A DNA stretch of 28,559 nucleotides from Amylostereum areolatum (Eukaryota > Basidiomycota > Agaricomycetes > Russulales > Stereaceae). Of the stretch, positions 8,801-18,941 are shown one piece after another. A program made the position numbers and the translations under genes. The stretch's first letter is position 1, and each line of letters starts with the position of its first letter. The DNA lies in contig SAXG01000058.1 in the NCBI GenBank assembly GCA_012932865.1, positions 275,783-304,341 of the forward strand, given 5' to 3'. The notes below the pieces were generated by a model that saw nothing but the letters and a program-made list of their open reading frames with translations, was not told the DNA's origin and searched no databases.

Positions 8801-9854
8801 TCACTTCGAAAAGGAGTTAGTGTAAACAATCGCCGACAACCCGCCAACGACGTACCTTGGGATGCCTTCAAGGACCGACAACGTGTACGTCACGTCGTGC
8901 ACAAATCCCCGCCAACGATACCATGGGCCGACGTAAATCTCCTCGTTGTAGACCGTCCCTTTGTGGATGCTTGAGGCGTAGCGGTCAAGTGCAGCAAGGA
9001 GCCACAGGATGCCCCCGGTGCCGAAGTGCGCAACCTTCTTCCAGTTGTGACCCACGGGCGCCGCCTCTCTCACCGCGGTGTCGATTCCAACAGCGAGGGG
9101 GGGGCGGGCGTCACCGACGAGGAAGTCCCACCATGCAGCGAACACCTCGTGCGTCGCCTGGTCGCCGATGTTGTCGTCACGAGTCCACTGGGATTTGAAC
9201 ATTGGAGGCACTCTCTCTAGGTCTCCGAACTCAAACTCAAAGTCAGTTCCCGGGACGAGGTCGGGATTTCATGGACGTACCTGCCAGTCATACTTGTTCT
9301 GCAGATGGGCCACGGTCACCATGAGGACCCTCCATTCACGCAGGACCTGTGAATCCAGGCGCACGAGGTAATCCGGCGACCACATATTGCGCATGCGCAG
9401 ACGTATCCCAGCCAGCCGGTGAGGGACGAGGATGTCGGACTGGATGTGGAGGAACCGAACTGGTTCGGGTGCTTTGAACATCGGCACCCACACCTATTCG
9501 AGCCAGAAAGACAGGTCAGATAAAGGCCAGCACATCAAGTAACCAGTGCGCACCATCCCCTCGTCGAACCAGCTGTCCTCCAAAGGCTGCACAACCTCCA
9601 AGGCATCCTCGGACCATGCAAAGTCCATGTCCCGCCACGGACCCACCACCGGCATCCACACAGTCGTCCAGTACGGGGGGGGGGTTTCCTAGCCAGGCGT
9701 CAGCGTCGAATGAGTGGTCGTCGTCGAGGGTCGCGAGGTTGTAGCTAGCGCCCCCCGGGCCTGTGAGGCTTGTCACGAGGTCGAGGGCGCACAGAGGGCC
9801 TGGCTTGACCTGACGGTAAGGTTTGACGACGAGCATAGTAGTGGAGGAAAGCAT
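8801..9854 (-). CDS. Unknown protein, three or four exons
   Basis: The minus-strand ATG at 9854 opens MLSSTTMLVVKPYRQVKPG. A coding stretch with VVGPWRDMDFAWSEDALEVV is joined over a 60 bp intron (GTGCGC...CTGACC...AATAG, about 9494-9553) to VWVPMFKAPEPVRFLHIQSD. A second intron (about 9218-9281, GTACGT...CCTAG) leads to VPPMFKSQWTRDDNIGDQAT, AHFGTGGILWLLAALDRYAS and FVHDVTYTLSVLEGIPRYVV, ending TGA at 8801-8803. Between the first two pieces the frame shifts by one at a run of ten C (9675-9684 on the plus strand as G). This is either an assembly indel or an intron ending at CTAG (9689) after a GCTGAC branch-like word. The two PMFK repeats at exon starts are notable. No known family is recognised. 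Confidence 0.6.
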
Positions 9855-10065
9855 GCGACGGGAGGACGGAGAGGAGGTGGAGGTGGAGGTGGAGGTGGAC
9901 TAGATATTTATGGCGGGGAGTATTTGACCAAGCATATCCGTGGGGCATCCCGACAAAAAAAACCACCGGATATCTGTTTACGCTGGAGACCCACATACGG
10001 TCGCCGATCACCACGTTATGACCCCCGGACGTCATGAAATAGCTGCCGCAATGTTTACATATGGA
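9855..10065. other. Short intergenic region between unknown gene and KDZ 3' end
   Basis: It contains the hexamer repeat and the CCCCCGG heptamer at 10022, in the longer word TGACCCCCGGACGT, which recurs at 11414-11427 inside the KDZ gene. I looked for an inverted-repeat partner near 14300 and found none. Confidence 0.4.
9873..9900. repeat. Hexanucleotide repeat (GGAGGT)n
   Basis: About four and a half copies of GGAGGT lie just upstream of the ATG at 9854 of the minus-strand gene, that is CACCTC repeats in its 5' leader. A TATAAAT-like AT-rich word follows at about 9903-9912. Confidence 0.75.
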
Positions 10066-13000
10066 CTACGCGTAGGGATCAAAGTGCTCGTCCGCTGAGT
10101 GGGGAGGAATCTCGATCCGAATTCCGCCAGGTCCCAGTATGCCGGGCGCCTCAAACGCCCGCTTGGCGCGCTCTGCCATCTCAAGCCACTCTGTCTCCTG
10201 CCGGAGAGCGTAGCAGATGTGACCGGAATACTTCTCCGTCGCTCCTTCCTCCTCCCCAAGCCGGCGTCGAAGCTTCCCCAGCTCCACCCACCGGGTGGCG
10301 TAGAAGAGAAATCCCCTCACGGTCGAGTGCATTTCCGACTCGAATATGACGAGATCTTCCCTGGCCCGTTCCCAAGTGGACCAGGCTGTAAGCCACTGCA
10401 CCCGGAAAACTGAACCCCCATCAATTAGCCCCTGATGTCAGTTGAGGCGCAAGGAGACGTACATTCTGCAAACCATTCACCCCTCTCCGCCTGCTTCTCC
10501 ACGTCAATATCCCAGAACCATGCCAACTTCTCGCGCGCGCTAGACACGTTGTTCGCGTTGACCAATGTTGTCGAAGTCTTCAGATGCTCGGGCAAGAGAG
10601 GTCGATACCGATCTAATTTCCGATCCTTCTCGCGCTGCAGGGCTGACTCCACCTTGTCTTGATGGCCGTCGACCCCGGAAGGGTCTACCCCCGGAGCGGG
10701 GCGCAGAAGCTGAAACGCCTGGAACCCAACATTGTAGCGGTGCGCGTGCTCGCGCATTTCCCGATCGGCTGCGCTCAACCGCCTCCAAGCCTTGGTTTTC
10801 AATTGTTGCGAGTTTCCTGTCGTTCTGATTTGCTTTTCGAATCGGTAGGCTTTGTCGGCGAGGTCGATGCGGAGGTTTTTGAGGAGGTCGTCCATTTGTG
10901 CCACACGTAGCTTCAGCTCAGTCTGTACGAGCACTTTGTTCCGGGGGTCAAGGCACCAATCACGCCCAAAAGAGGAAGGAAGGACGATCGTCCAGTTCTC
11001 AGGGGAGACCGTATCCTCTCCCAAGGCTGCAGGAACCCGTTGCCAAGAGTCGTCATCCTCCCCGAGGCGGGTTGGTGGTGCGTGCGGTCGTGCCTCGAGT
11101 GACCCGGGGCGAGCCACCATGAACCGCGCGGCCTTTGGCTGATACTCTTCAATATCGTAGGCAAGCTTTTGGCGCCTCCGTTTGGTCTTAATCCATTCCG
11201 TCGAGTCGTTGACAACCCGTCGCAAGAGAACCTGGATGGCTACTCTAATGACAGAGTCAGATAGTCAGTACTGCTCGACCAAATCCACTGGTGGGCGCAC
11301 TGTTCCTCTTGCAATCGGATGCCTTTCGCGATTGTTTCCGCAAGTCCGCCGTTGTCCCTCCGGGAGGTCTCTTCGTCGATAAGTTCGCCTTCCACCTGTT
11401 GTCGGGACGGTGCTGACCCCCGGACGTGAGCTAAGCATGCTTCTGAGAATTCGATCCAGTAGTTGACACACCTGTATGGGACCGGACCTCGAAGATCTTC
11501 ATCTCATTAACATCCTCATTCCTGGCTGCCTGGGCTGCTCGGGCGTCGACCTCCCATCCATGGCGGGTCTCATCATCCAGCGACACCCGGAGACGGGCGC
11601 ACTCTGCATCGCGAGTCTTGAACTCAACTTGGCCCTTCTTCCACTTTCTTACCAACGCCGCGGCTGCTCACACGATATGAGCACGAACCCATGGGACCTA
11701 TGCGGAGGAGAGACTCACCCATGCCGATCATTTTCTTGTAGTTGTTGTCGTTCATATGAGCATCCATGAGTTCCGCGCGTGAAGGGAGGGTCATCTGGCG
11801 ACCGCTACGGGCGATGAGATTCAAGAGGGACCATAAGGTCTCTACTATCTCGCCGTCAATGTTCCCAATTCCCCAGATGAACGATGGAGAGAACTTTGGA
11901 AGGCAGGTGTCGACAGTGTCCTTGGATGTGCCATTTCCCGACGCCTTTCAGGATCTCCTTGAACTTGGGAAGAGTGAGCTCGTCTGGGTTACGCATAAAC
12001 CGTTCCATGAAGTATACGCCGTATTGACACATGATGTCGTACAGCATGAGAACGCGCTCTATCTTGTCCATCTTGTAGGTCAGAGCCTGGTTCACGACAT
12101 AGTCGACATTGATATGCCTGCCAACTCATCCATGGTTAGAAAGCAGGGGCCCGGGGGTGCAGACGCCCACATACCGTTCTCCTTTTTGGAGGTCTGCACA
12201 GGAATGCGGGTACCAACACCCGTGGCGTGCGCAGCAGACAGAGACGATGCCCGTAACATCCAAGTTCGTCCGGTCAAGGTTTCGATTGCTCGCCGCATGG
12301 TGGGAGTGACATTTTGGGAGGTTTGCCTAGATTCAAGTTAGGCGTGCACACCCCTGGAATCGTTCAAGCTCACCTCTGGTTTGTCGTACGCACCAGCCCT
12401 CTTTAGATAGTCGTTGAAAGGGCCGGGGGTTACCATGAATCCTGATCCCGTGGATATGTGTTCGTCTTGCCCCAAAGTCGACGATGCAACATGTTGGGCA
12501 TGGAAGTTGGCATCGATCCCGATGGTTCGGACATATTTCCACCTGAAGGAGACGTCACCAAGGATCAATGTGTACTCGAGTCAAACGTACGAATCCTCGT
12601 GGGTTTTCCAATCAGCAGGGATGTTGAAACCGTCTTGGGGGCAGGCAATGCAGAACCACGCCTGATTCCCCTGGGCCCGGTGTCTTCAGAATTCCTGGGT
12701 GAGCATGGCCGAAGGTGATCAAGTTTTGCAAGAGACGCCACTGTCTGGTGACCCGAAGCAGTTCCTCGTAGCGCGACTGCATAGAAAAGACAGGTTAGTC
12801 CCACGACCTGAAGCGGGATCTACAACATACTGCGACTGAATCTGGATCCCGGGGGTTTGTCAGCCGTTGAAGCTTGTGCATATAGGCATTGCCAACGGTC
12901 TTGCATTCCAGGTTTTCCAATATAGCGTCTTCCATCAAGTTGAACGTGAATGCGGTGCTTGGGATGTTCTGAGTCGCAGGGAAGAGATGGAGGTCCAGGA

Positions 13001-14212
13001 GTTGCAGGTCATGAGGTAGGGCCCCAGGGCAGTGGCAGAATTGCATCCCGACTTCGTGAATACCGTTGCGTTCGACAATGACATATATCTTGTTATTTTG
13101 CTCGTCCCGGGTGCCAGGGCGGTTGGGAGCTCCGTGGACGTACATGTTCTCCGGCTCTTCCGTCATGTTCTCGCGATCTGCGGCCCGGTCCTCTTCCACC
13201 AGTGTAACATTGTCGCTGTCCCAGGACGTCGTGGACGTCGCCCGTGGGGCTCGGAAACTGCCCCTCCCTCCTTGGCCGGCCTGGAGAGGAGAAAGAGACG
13301 GAGATCGAGGTCGTGATGTGGATGCATGTGGAGCAGGGGCACCGTTCGTGTAGTCGCTAGCGCCGTCCGAAAAGGAGGAAGAGGTCGGGCTGGAAGTCGC
13401 CGGGACGTCCCATGCATCCAGAGGAATGATATCGTCGTCGGAAGCAAAAGACGAACGGGATGACCGCCGGGAATGAGTCCTTGGAGTGGGAGATGTTGCC
13501 CTAGACGATGGGTTGGAGGTTCCAAACCGCATGGATCCTTTGCCTGTGCGACGGCCAGGAACTACTGGGTGGAAGGGGCAGGAGTCGCCCCCATGGCCGA
13601 GCTTAACCACGAGCCCTGCATTCCGCAACCAGGAAGGAGCGTAGAACCCTCGGGGAGACCACTGCTCTACACGATGGAAGGGGAGGTACTGGTGTGCAGC
13701 GCGGAAGCAGGGCTCGCACATGTCACGTCCGGATAGGCATTCCAGACACCGCCAGGTTGCTGGAGCCACCTTGCACCCTCGACATCGACGGCCGTTCTGA
13801 GGGCCGTGCGTTCCCAAAATCTGGTTGAGGTAGAGACCCTTCCGGGGCATGAACTCCTGCATACAGGTCTCAGAACGCTATAACCCACAGTCAGTGGTGG
13901 GGAGATGTCGAAGGAAGTGCAGCGCACCCGTCCTCCAGGCCTCTGCAATGGGTCTACACCGCACATCGCGATATCCGGCACGTTCCCAGGTCCAGCCACT
14001 CCAAAGTCCGGCGCGGGAATAGCCCCCCCCTCGTCCTGGTGGAAATCCACCACGTCTGGTCGTCGTTTCTTGGGTGTTGCATGAGGAGTGCTGGGCGCGC
14101 CCACCCGCTTGTAAGCCTTGTCCTTGGTCTTCGTGCGGAAGCTTCCGTCGGTCCCAACAACCGTTTGCTGCTGGCGGAAACTCTTCTTCTTGTTGACTGT
14201 CTTGGTACCCAT
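10066..14212 (-). CDS. KDZ (Kyakuja-Dileera-Zisupton) transposase with CxC2 cysteine cluster
   Basis: The minus-strand ATG at 14212 (MGTKTVNKKK) opens a basic N-terminus. Intron 13878-13927 leads to the CxC2 cluster (about 13560-13810: CRGCKVAPATWRCLECL, MCEPCFRAAHQYLPFHRVEQ, then LVVKLGHGGDSCPFHP), the zinc-binding module typical of these transposases. A Ser-rich linker, then LLDLHLFPATQN and intron 12777-12830 follow. The catalytic core shows IGIDANFHAQ (Asp codon 12512-12514), VTGIVSVCCARHGC, ADLQKGER, LYDIMCQYGVYF, GKWHIQGH and IWGIGNIDGEIVETLW. The C-terminal helical part runs LPSSFGRDWCLDP to EWFAE, a 50 bp intron, then VQWLTAWSTWERAREDLVIF and TAG at 10066. About eight to ten short introns are present. 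One-base breaks near 12668 and 11913 make this copy doubtful as read, but similar breaks occur throughout the window. Confidence 0.88.
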
Positions 14213-14413
14213 GGGAGAACACGATGGGAGGACGCGAGGTAGGCAGTAGACTCTTCGTCCCTGTCGACTTGTGCAACTAGCGCGTGAAGCGAGTACCAAT
14301 ATTTGACGCCAGTTACGACAGAAGTCCATGTCACGTGGTGCAACGTCTGTCGTGACCCATTTCCCTAAGTCGCATTCCTCCTTCTCTACCCTTCCGCACC
14401 CTCTCTTATTTCC
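14213..14413. promoter_or_regulatory. Divergent promoter between KDZ transposase and small gene
   Basis: About 200 bp separates the KDZ ATG (14212, minus) from the small-gene ATG (14414, plus). A CACGTG word lies at 14332-14337. No clear TATA box was found on either strand. Confidence 0.4.
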
Positions 14414-14894
14414 ATGGCCTCTCTACCTCACTCGCCGCCCTCGTCCCAAACAACGCCTGCTGGCAGCAGCTTCGCCTCTCTCTTGGAGAGGATTCCCTCC
14501 ATCCGATCGACAATCATGCTCATTCATATGTGTGAGCATACCCGATGGGTGTCCGTGCGGTGCGTGACACGTTGTTTTTGCTCCTTCTGAAACTTATCCC
14601 CGGTAGAACTCCCATCAACGACGGGGAGATGTGCGAAACTGCATGGCAACATGTCACTCGTCAGTATACCACCCGCCGCCGCACCGCCTGTACCGTCTTT
14701 CAAGCCATCAACCTGTCGTTGTCATCTCCACAGGTCTGGAGACTGAACGGCAATTTCTTGCGCGACATGGGTCTCCCTCCCCGTCATGCAGCCCATCTGA
14801 CATCGTGTGTTTATACCCCCAGTCAGTTTTCATTTTCACTGACAATCTGAACAGGGCTGCTGCTGGTGAAAGGGAGGAGGGTACAGGGAACTAG
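14414..14894 (+). CDS. Possible 117-aa protein of unknown function
   Basis: Three exons fit in one frame with good signals: 14414-14529, 14607-14804 and 14855-14894. The introns are 77 bp (GTGTGA...GGTAG) and 50 bp (GTGTGT, CTGAC branch, ACAG). The phases agree at both joins and the frame closes with TAG at 14892-14894. The product starts MASLPHSPPSSQTTP, has a predicted helix SFASLLERIPSIRSTIMLIH, then CETAWQHVTRQYTTRRRTAC and VWRLNGNFLRDMGLPPRH. It is small, basic and unlike anything I recognise. It lies between and divergent from the KDZ transposase, next to the TET/JBP gene. It could be spurious: no RNA evidence is available and the ATG context is the only start support. Confidence 0.42.
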
Positions 14895-15023
14895 GGAAGG
14901 TTAGATTAGGCCTCGGATTGTAACAGCGTAGGGGGTGTAGCAGTATTGTATGGTAGCGGGCGGGAGGAGGATGGGAGATGTGTACCAGCAATATACCTCG
15001 TCGGTTACAGGGAGAAAGGCCAA

Positions 15024-16345
15024 TTAAGACGCGAGGAGGTCGATGGTAACGTAAGAGGTTGGACGAGGAATTCCGAGGCGGTCAAGCAATTCGAGCTTCA
15101 TGTACCCGGCGATGGACAGTCGATCTTCTTCAGTGCGCGACACCCCGTGGGCAACGACAGCACCGGAGAAGAAGGACATCGAGCCCGGGATGTATTGACA
15201 CCGTAATCCGAACGTAGGTAGTTCGAGGACAGTCCGCGGGCATCCGCCGCATGAAACCAGCATGTCATACAAACAACGGTGCGAGCTATGGGTGTCGCGA
15301 TGGATCGGAGACTCCCGGTTCGCAATGACGGAAACGATCGGCGTGTAAAAACCCCAGATCTGGAGCGACTTGTCGAGTTCGTCGGTCGTACACATTTCGA
15401 TGAGAGCCTGGCGGCAAAGGCGCGCCATCTCCGGGTGCACCATCGCCAAGATTGCACTGGCGACCATCGCATGCTCACGGACTTTCCTTAACCACAAGTG
15501 AGTGGTAGGAAATGTCTGCATCGTTCTTGACGGACGGATGCCCTTGTCCTGGTCCTGCAAAGAGACATCGACAATCCAGCAGGTCAGCGACGGATCAACC
15601 CGTCGCCAGATACTACGCACTTTCCAATGACCGGTAGCCATCCATCCGGGGCTGAGTGTCGTGCAGCCTGGCCCAATTGCGAGGCAGTCCTCCTCCTCCC
15701 GAAAGAGATGGCAGCTTTGCCTCCACCGGGCGGGTGAAAGGATGATGTCGTGAGGCATGCCGTTGTCCATGGCGTCGCTCATCCAGACGGTGTCGGAGAG
15801 AAGGTCCCACTGGTATCAGTAAGTCGTGTTCCACTGCGAAGAACAGACCAAGACGTACCTGTTGCCGTTCGGTCAGTATACCGGGCAAGAACCATCCGAC
15901 GATATTCCCCTCGCTGTCCCATATAGAGATCGGGTCCGCTACCGCACGATCCATCTCCGGTGGTGGAAAACGCGCTCGCAGGTCAGCTTCGAAACGCCAT
16001 GTTGTCCCCGCTGGGTGAGCCACACGCGTCCGCATAGTCTGACATTGACCAGGATAACACGACTTGAAGAACAGGTGAGATCGCTCAGGGACCGAATAGA
16101 TCAACTACCGAGGACGCACCTCGATTCTCCAATGCACTCGCAATGACCATCGCGGCCAATGCTAGGTCGCCCTTCACCACCGGGGACAGGGAGGGGAATA
16201 AATCCGTGGGCTCCGACGCGACAATCCCCGCGCGTCTTTGACGAGCGCGCCCCAGGAGTAGATGTCCATATGCTGTGGCATCGTCGAGGTCCCGAAGTGC
16301 CCAGTGCGGTGGCACATCGTCCGGGGGAGAGTCAGGGACCGCCAT
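15024..16345 (-). CDS. TET/JBP-type 2-oxoglutarate/Fe(II) dioxygenase
   Basis: This enzyme family oxidises 5-methylcytosine (or thymine) in DNA. The minus-strand C-terminal half contains GFYTPIVSVIANRESPIHRD, with the H-x-D iron ligands at 15294-15302, then YDMLVSCGGCPRTVLELPTF, CQYIPGSMSFFSGAVVAHGV with the distal His codon at 15147-15149, and EDRLSIAGYMKLELL with the expected 2-oxoglutarate-binding Arg. The stop is TAA at 15024. Introns 15810-15858 (49 bp) and 15555-15620 (66 bp, CTGAC branch) join in phase 0. The N-terminal exon probably starts at ATG 16345 (MAVPDSPPDD), with a further intron around 16040-16120 whose ends are unsure. IWDSEGNIVGWFLPGIL precedes the first sure intron. All key residues are present. 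It lies on the same strand as the KDZ gene, with the small plus-strand gene between. Confidence 0.8.
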
Positions 16346-17190
16346 GGGGATGACCCGGATTCGTGGAGGAGACCCTGGTGAGGCGTGGGATGAGAGCAAA
16401 TGAGGGTGGATGGTACAGGAGACTGAGGACGGACAACGAACGGTGTTGTAAACGAAAGTGCTCTCGAAATTGTCAACAGTGGCGATCAATACGTCAACCT
16501 GCATCGTGCTTACCCAAGCCACGCCTGTAGCATCACAATGGATTACTTGGGACGATCTCTATGATTGTTACGCCTTTTCCGACCATTGTTTATATTGTCG
16601 GTGTGGTCAGTGGCCGACGTCAAGAAATCAACTCAAATCTAAGTTAGGACTTGACGAAGCAGGCCTGCTTTCGATCGTGCCGCCATAGATCTCAGCCTAT
16701 CGTGGTCCGGTGCCTCCCATCGGATCAACTGGCCCAGTCTCCGGGGGCACACGGCCTAGAGGCGCCGCGGCGGGCAAGTGGATTGGAGCTAATCACATCT
16801 TGCACTGACGGACAGCCCCACTGGTTGTCGACCGGACGCTTCTAGGCCACCGGCTCGTCCTTTCCATTGGTAACTATGTCCGCGACGTCGGTTGGCAATT
16901 TGCGGACACGGATGGGGCCATACAACTTGCGACCGGGCCCATTTCGCCCCCGAAACATCTGGGGCGCAGATCTACGCAACCAAGTACCGGGGTATGGGCC
17001 CCCAGGTTCGAAATTTGGGAGTCCAAGTCGATTGGAGACCTGCATGACTTGACTTCCACCGCCCAATCCCTCGTCGCTTCATCCACAGTCACCCCTTGGC
17101 TCATACTCGACTACCCCCGGTGCTTTTCCGGCTGCACTCACCATCTACGCCGTTTTTTCCCTCGCCGACCGTTCCCGGTACTCTGCAACA
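16346..17190. other. Intergenic region between TET/JBP gene and long plus-strand gene
   Basis: These 845 bp separate two genes that diverge. Frames are short and without domains; a minus-strand frame at 16874-17104 has no support. Copies of CCGGGGG lie at 16741 and, as CCCCCGG, at 17114. Both promoters should be here but no TATA box stands out. Confidence 0.45.
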
Positions 17191-18508
17191 ATGTCGCGGT
17201 CCCCTTCCCCCCCCACCCCAGTTCCTCCACCGCCCCTTCTCACCGCTGAACAGTTTGTCGCCATGGAGGGAGACCTAGACAAGTTTATCAGTACTGTTCA
17301 GGCTGACCGTCCCACATGGTTCAACGAGGAGATGAAGGCAATCTGGAAGCTGACACACCCGGAGTTTGACAGTTCAGGGAGACGTACCAACGAAGACCGA
17401 CGACCCGGAGTATCACGAGGCGAAGAAGGTATGTGGACTCAATGTCTTACATACTCTCCACTCACAATGCTGACTGGGGACGCTTCTTCCCCTTTACCAT
17501 CCATAGGCTCTCATGACATGGTTTGCGACAAAGGGCCGGAAGAATAAGTCGCGTGCGGCCGTGAAGTGGAGCCGTGGGTCTGCGTGGACAGCAAGATCCG
17601 TATGGGCGGAGCTGTATCCGGAGTACCAACAGATGCTCGTCCAGTGGTGTATCGACAACCCGACCTCGACGGATGGAGATGGCGAGGACCCAAATCCGAA
17701 GATGCCCAAGGCGGTCTTCTACACGCGAGCGACGACTCTCGGCGTCCAGCAGCTGTCTGCCGCGGACAGAAAGGTTCTGGAGCAGACGGCTGAGGAGTGG
17801 AATGCAGTCGGGGCGCCCCCAGCTATGAAAGCAAAGTGAGTAATGACGACCACGAGCACTATCTTCAGCTGGCTGACTTTCATTCCAGGAAGGCCAAGAA
17901 GCGTCTCAAGCCCCAGTGCAAAGCGTTGGCCGCGAATAACGCCCGGGATCTCAACACGTACACCCTGACCATCACAGCAGAGGTGGATGATCTGGGAGAA
18001 ATCAAGGGACAGATGTACGTCTTACAATTGCTCCTACACGTGTCACCCTTTACTCACCACGGCGGGCAGCCACGAGTTTCACCAGGAGATGGGGTTATTG
18101 GACGAAAACTTCAACGACACGCCCGAGGGAGAAGCACTTCTCCAGGAGGCGGGCGACACATTTAATGCCCATGTCATGCTATACCTTGGTGTGTCCTTTC
18201 CTTCCGGGGGTTCCTTGCACGGAATGTTTCTGACCTTGGAGTTCAGTGAAGAAAGGTATAATTGAAGGCGCCCTACCACAACCTGCGGATAAAATCCAAC
18301 GTCGTGAGCGCGTCGCGACCAGCGGGATCTGGCTAGGCAAGAAGGGCCAACTGGTGTTCGAAGACCGGAATGCCTGGAAGGACATGTCTCGGGATGAAGT
18401 CACGACATACGTACGTCGAATGTGGACGCTGGCGCATCGTATGTTTATGAATTCTGTACGGATGGGGTTTGTACTCACTATTGTTCATTCAGGGTCGATA
18501 TCTCCTCA
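17191..18508 (+). CDS. 5' half of a long unknown gene, interrupted by retrotransposon E2
   Basis: ATG at 17191 (MSRSPSPPTPVPPPP) begins a six-exon reading: 17191-17428, 17507-17835, 17889-18014, 18070-18188, 18247-18438 and 18493-18508. Introns are 78, 53, 55, 58 and 54 bp with GTRNGT-like donors, and all joins keep phase. Exon 1 needs one extra base near 17372 to connect PTWFNEEMKAIWKLTHPEFD to VPTKTDDPEYHEAKK. Later motifs are WSRGSAWTARSVWAELYPEY, AVFYTRATTLGVQQL, KRLKPQCKALAANNARDLNT, FHQEMGLLDENFN and GIWLGKKGQLVFEDRNAWKD. No catalytic motif is seen. I recall similar uncharacterised long proteins in agaricomycetes but cannot name a family. The last exon stops within a Pro-His codon pair where E2 begins. 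Confidence 0.65.
18504..18508. repeat. Left copy of target site duplication CCTCA
   Basis: CCTCA abuts the left LTR of E2 and is repeated at 25587-25591 directly after the right LTR. Five bp is the usual duplication size for Ty3/gypsy integration. Confidence 0.95.
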
Positions 18509-18928
18509 TGTCAGAAACGCAGTTTATGAGACCGATGAACCGCCTAAGTCGCGACGATGAGAGGAGCGAGAAGAAAATAGATTCGAGAGTGCCGGGGTCT
18601 AGGGTAGTGCAACGTGCGCTACAGTACCGTATGACGAGATGGACAGTCTAGGGAAAAGGGAAGAGAAACACTGTCCTTATATACAAGTGGGAACGATGGT
18701 GCGATGCGATGCGATAGTGGTGCGAGCGGGGGGAACAATAGGAAAGGAGTCATGGGGCGGAGGACGAAGGTCCGGAGCAGTGATGTCATAGATAAGGATG
18801 CGGAACCCCGCTCGGAAGTCCGGGCAATGACGTCGTTGAAGCATGTGATGCAAGGGAAAGTCATGTGCCGTGACACGTCGCGTGTACGAGGTCTGCAAAC
18901 GAAGAGAGAAATGGAGCGATCCGTGACA
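18509..18928 (-). repeat. 3' LTR of E2
   Basis: 420 bp, identical to 25168-25586 except for a small indel cluster near 18560-18577 (gatgagaggagcgagaag here, gatgaggagcggagaag there). A minus-strand TATA box lies at 18675-18684 and a (GATGC)n-like stretch at 18702-18715. Confidence 0.97.
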
Positions 18929-18941
18929 TTACCCCCCCTTT
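18929..18941 (-). promoter_or_regulatory. Polypurine tract of E2 overlapping the pol stop codon
   Basis: On the minus strand AAAGGGGGGGTAA directly precedes the 3' LTR. It primes plus-strand DNA synthesis. The TAA (18929-18931) is also the stop codon of the polyprotein, so the coding region ends with no gap before the LTR. Confidence 0.9.

Noticed and set aside
10066..14212. Declaring the KDZ transposase a pseudogene
   Set aside because: Its two frame breaks are single bases, and the same type of break occurs in the young E2 element, so assembly error is the simpler reading.
9855..14400. Terminal inverted repeats and target duplication of the KDZ element
   Set aside because: I compared the flanks of the transposase gene by eye and found no convincing inverted pair. 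The element ends may lie much further out or be lost.
16874..17104. Minus-strand 76-codon open frame
   Set aside because: No motif, no splice context and no neighbour supports it.
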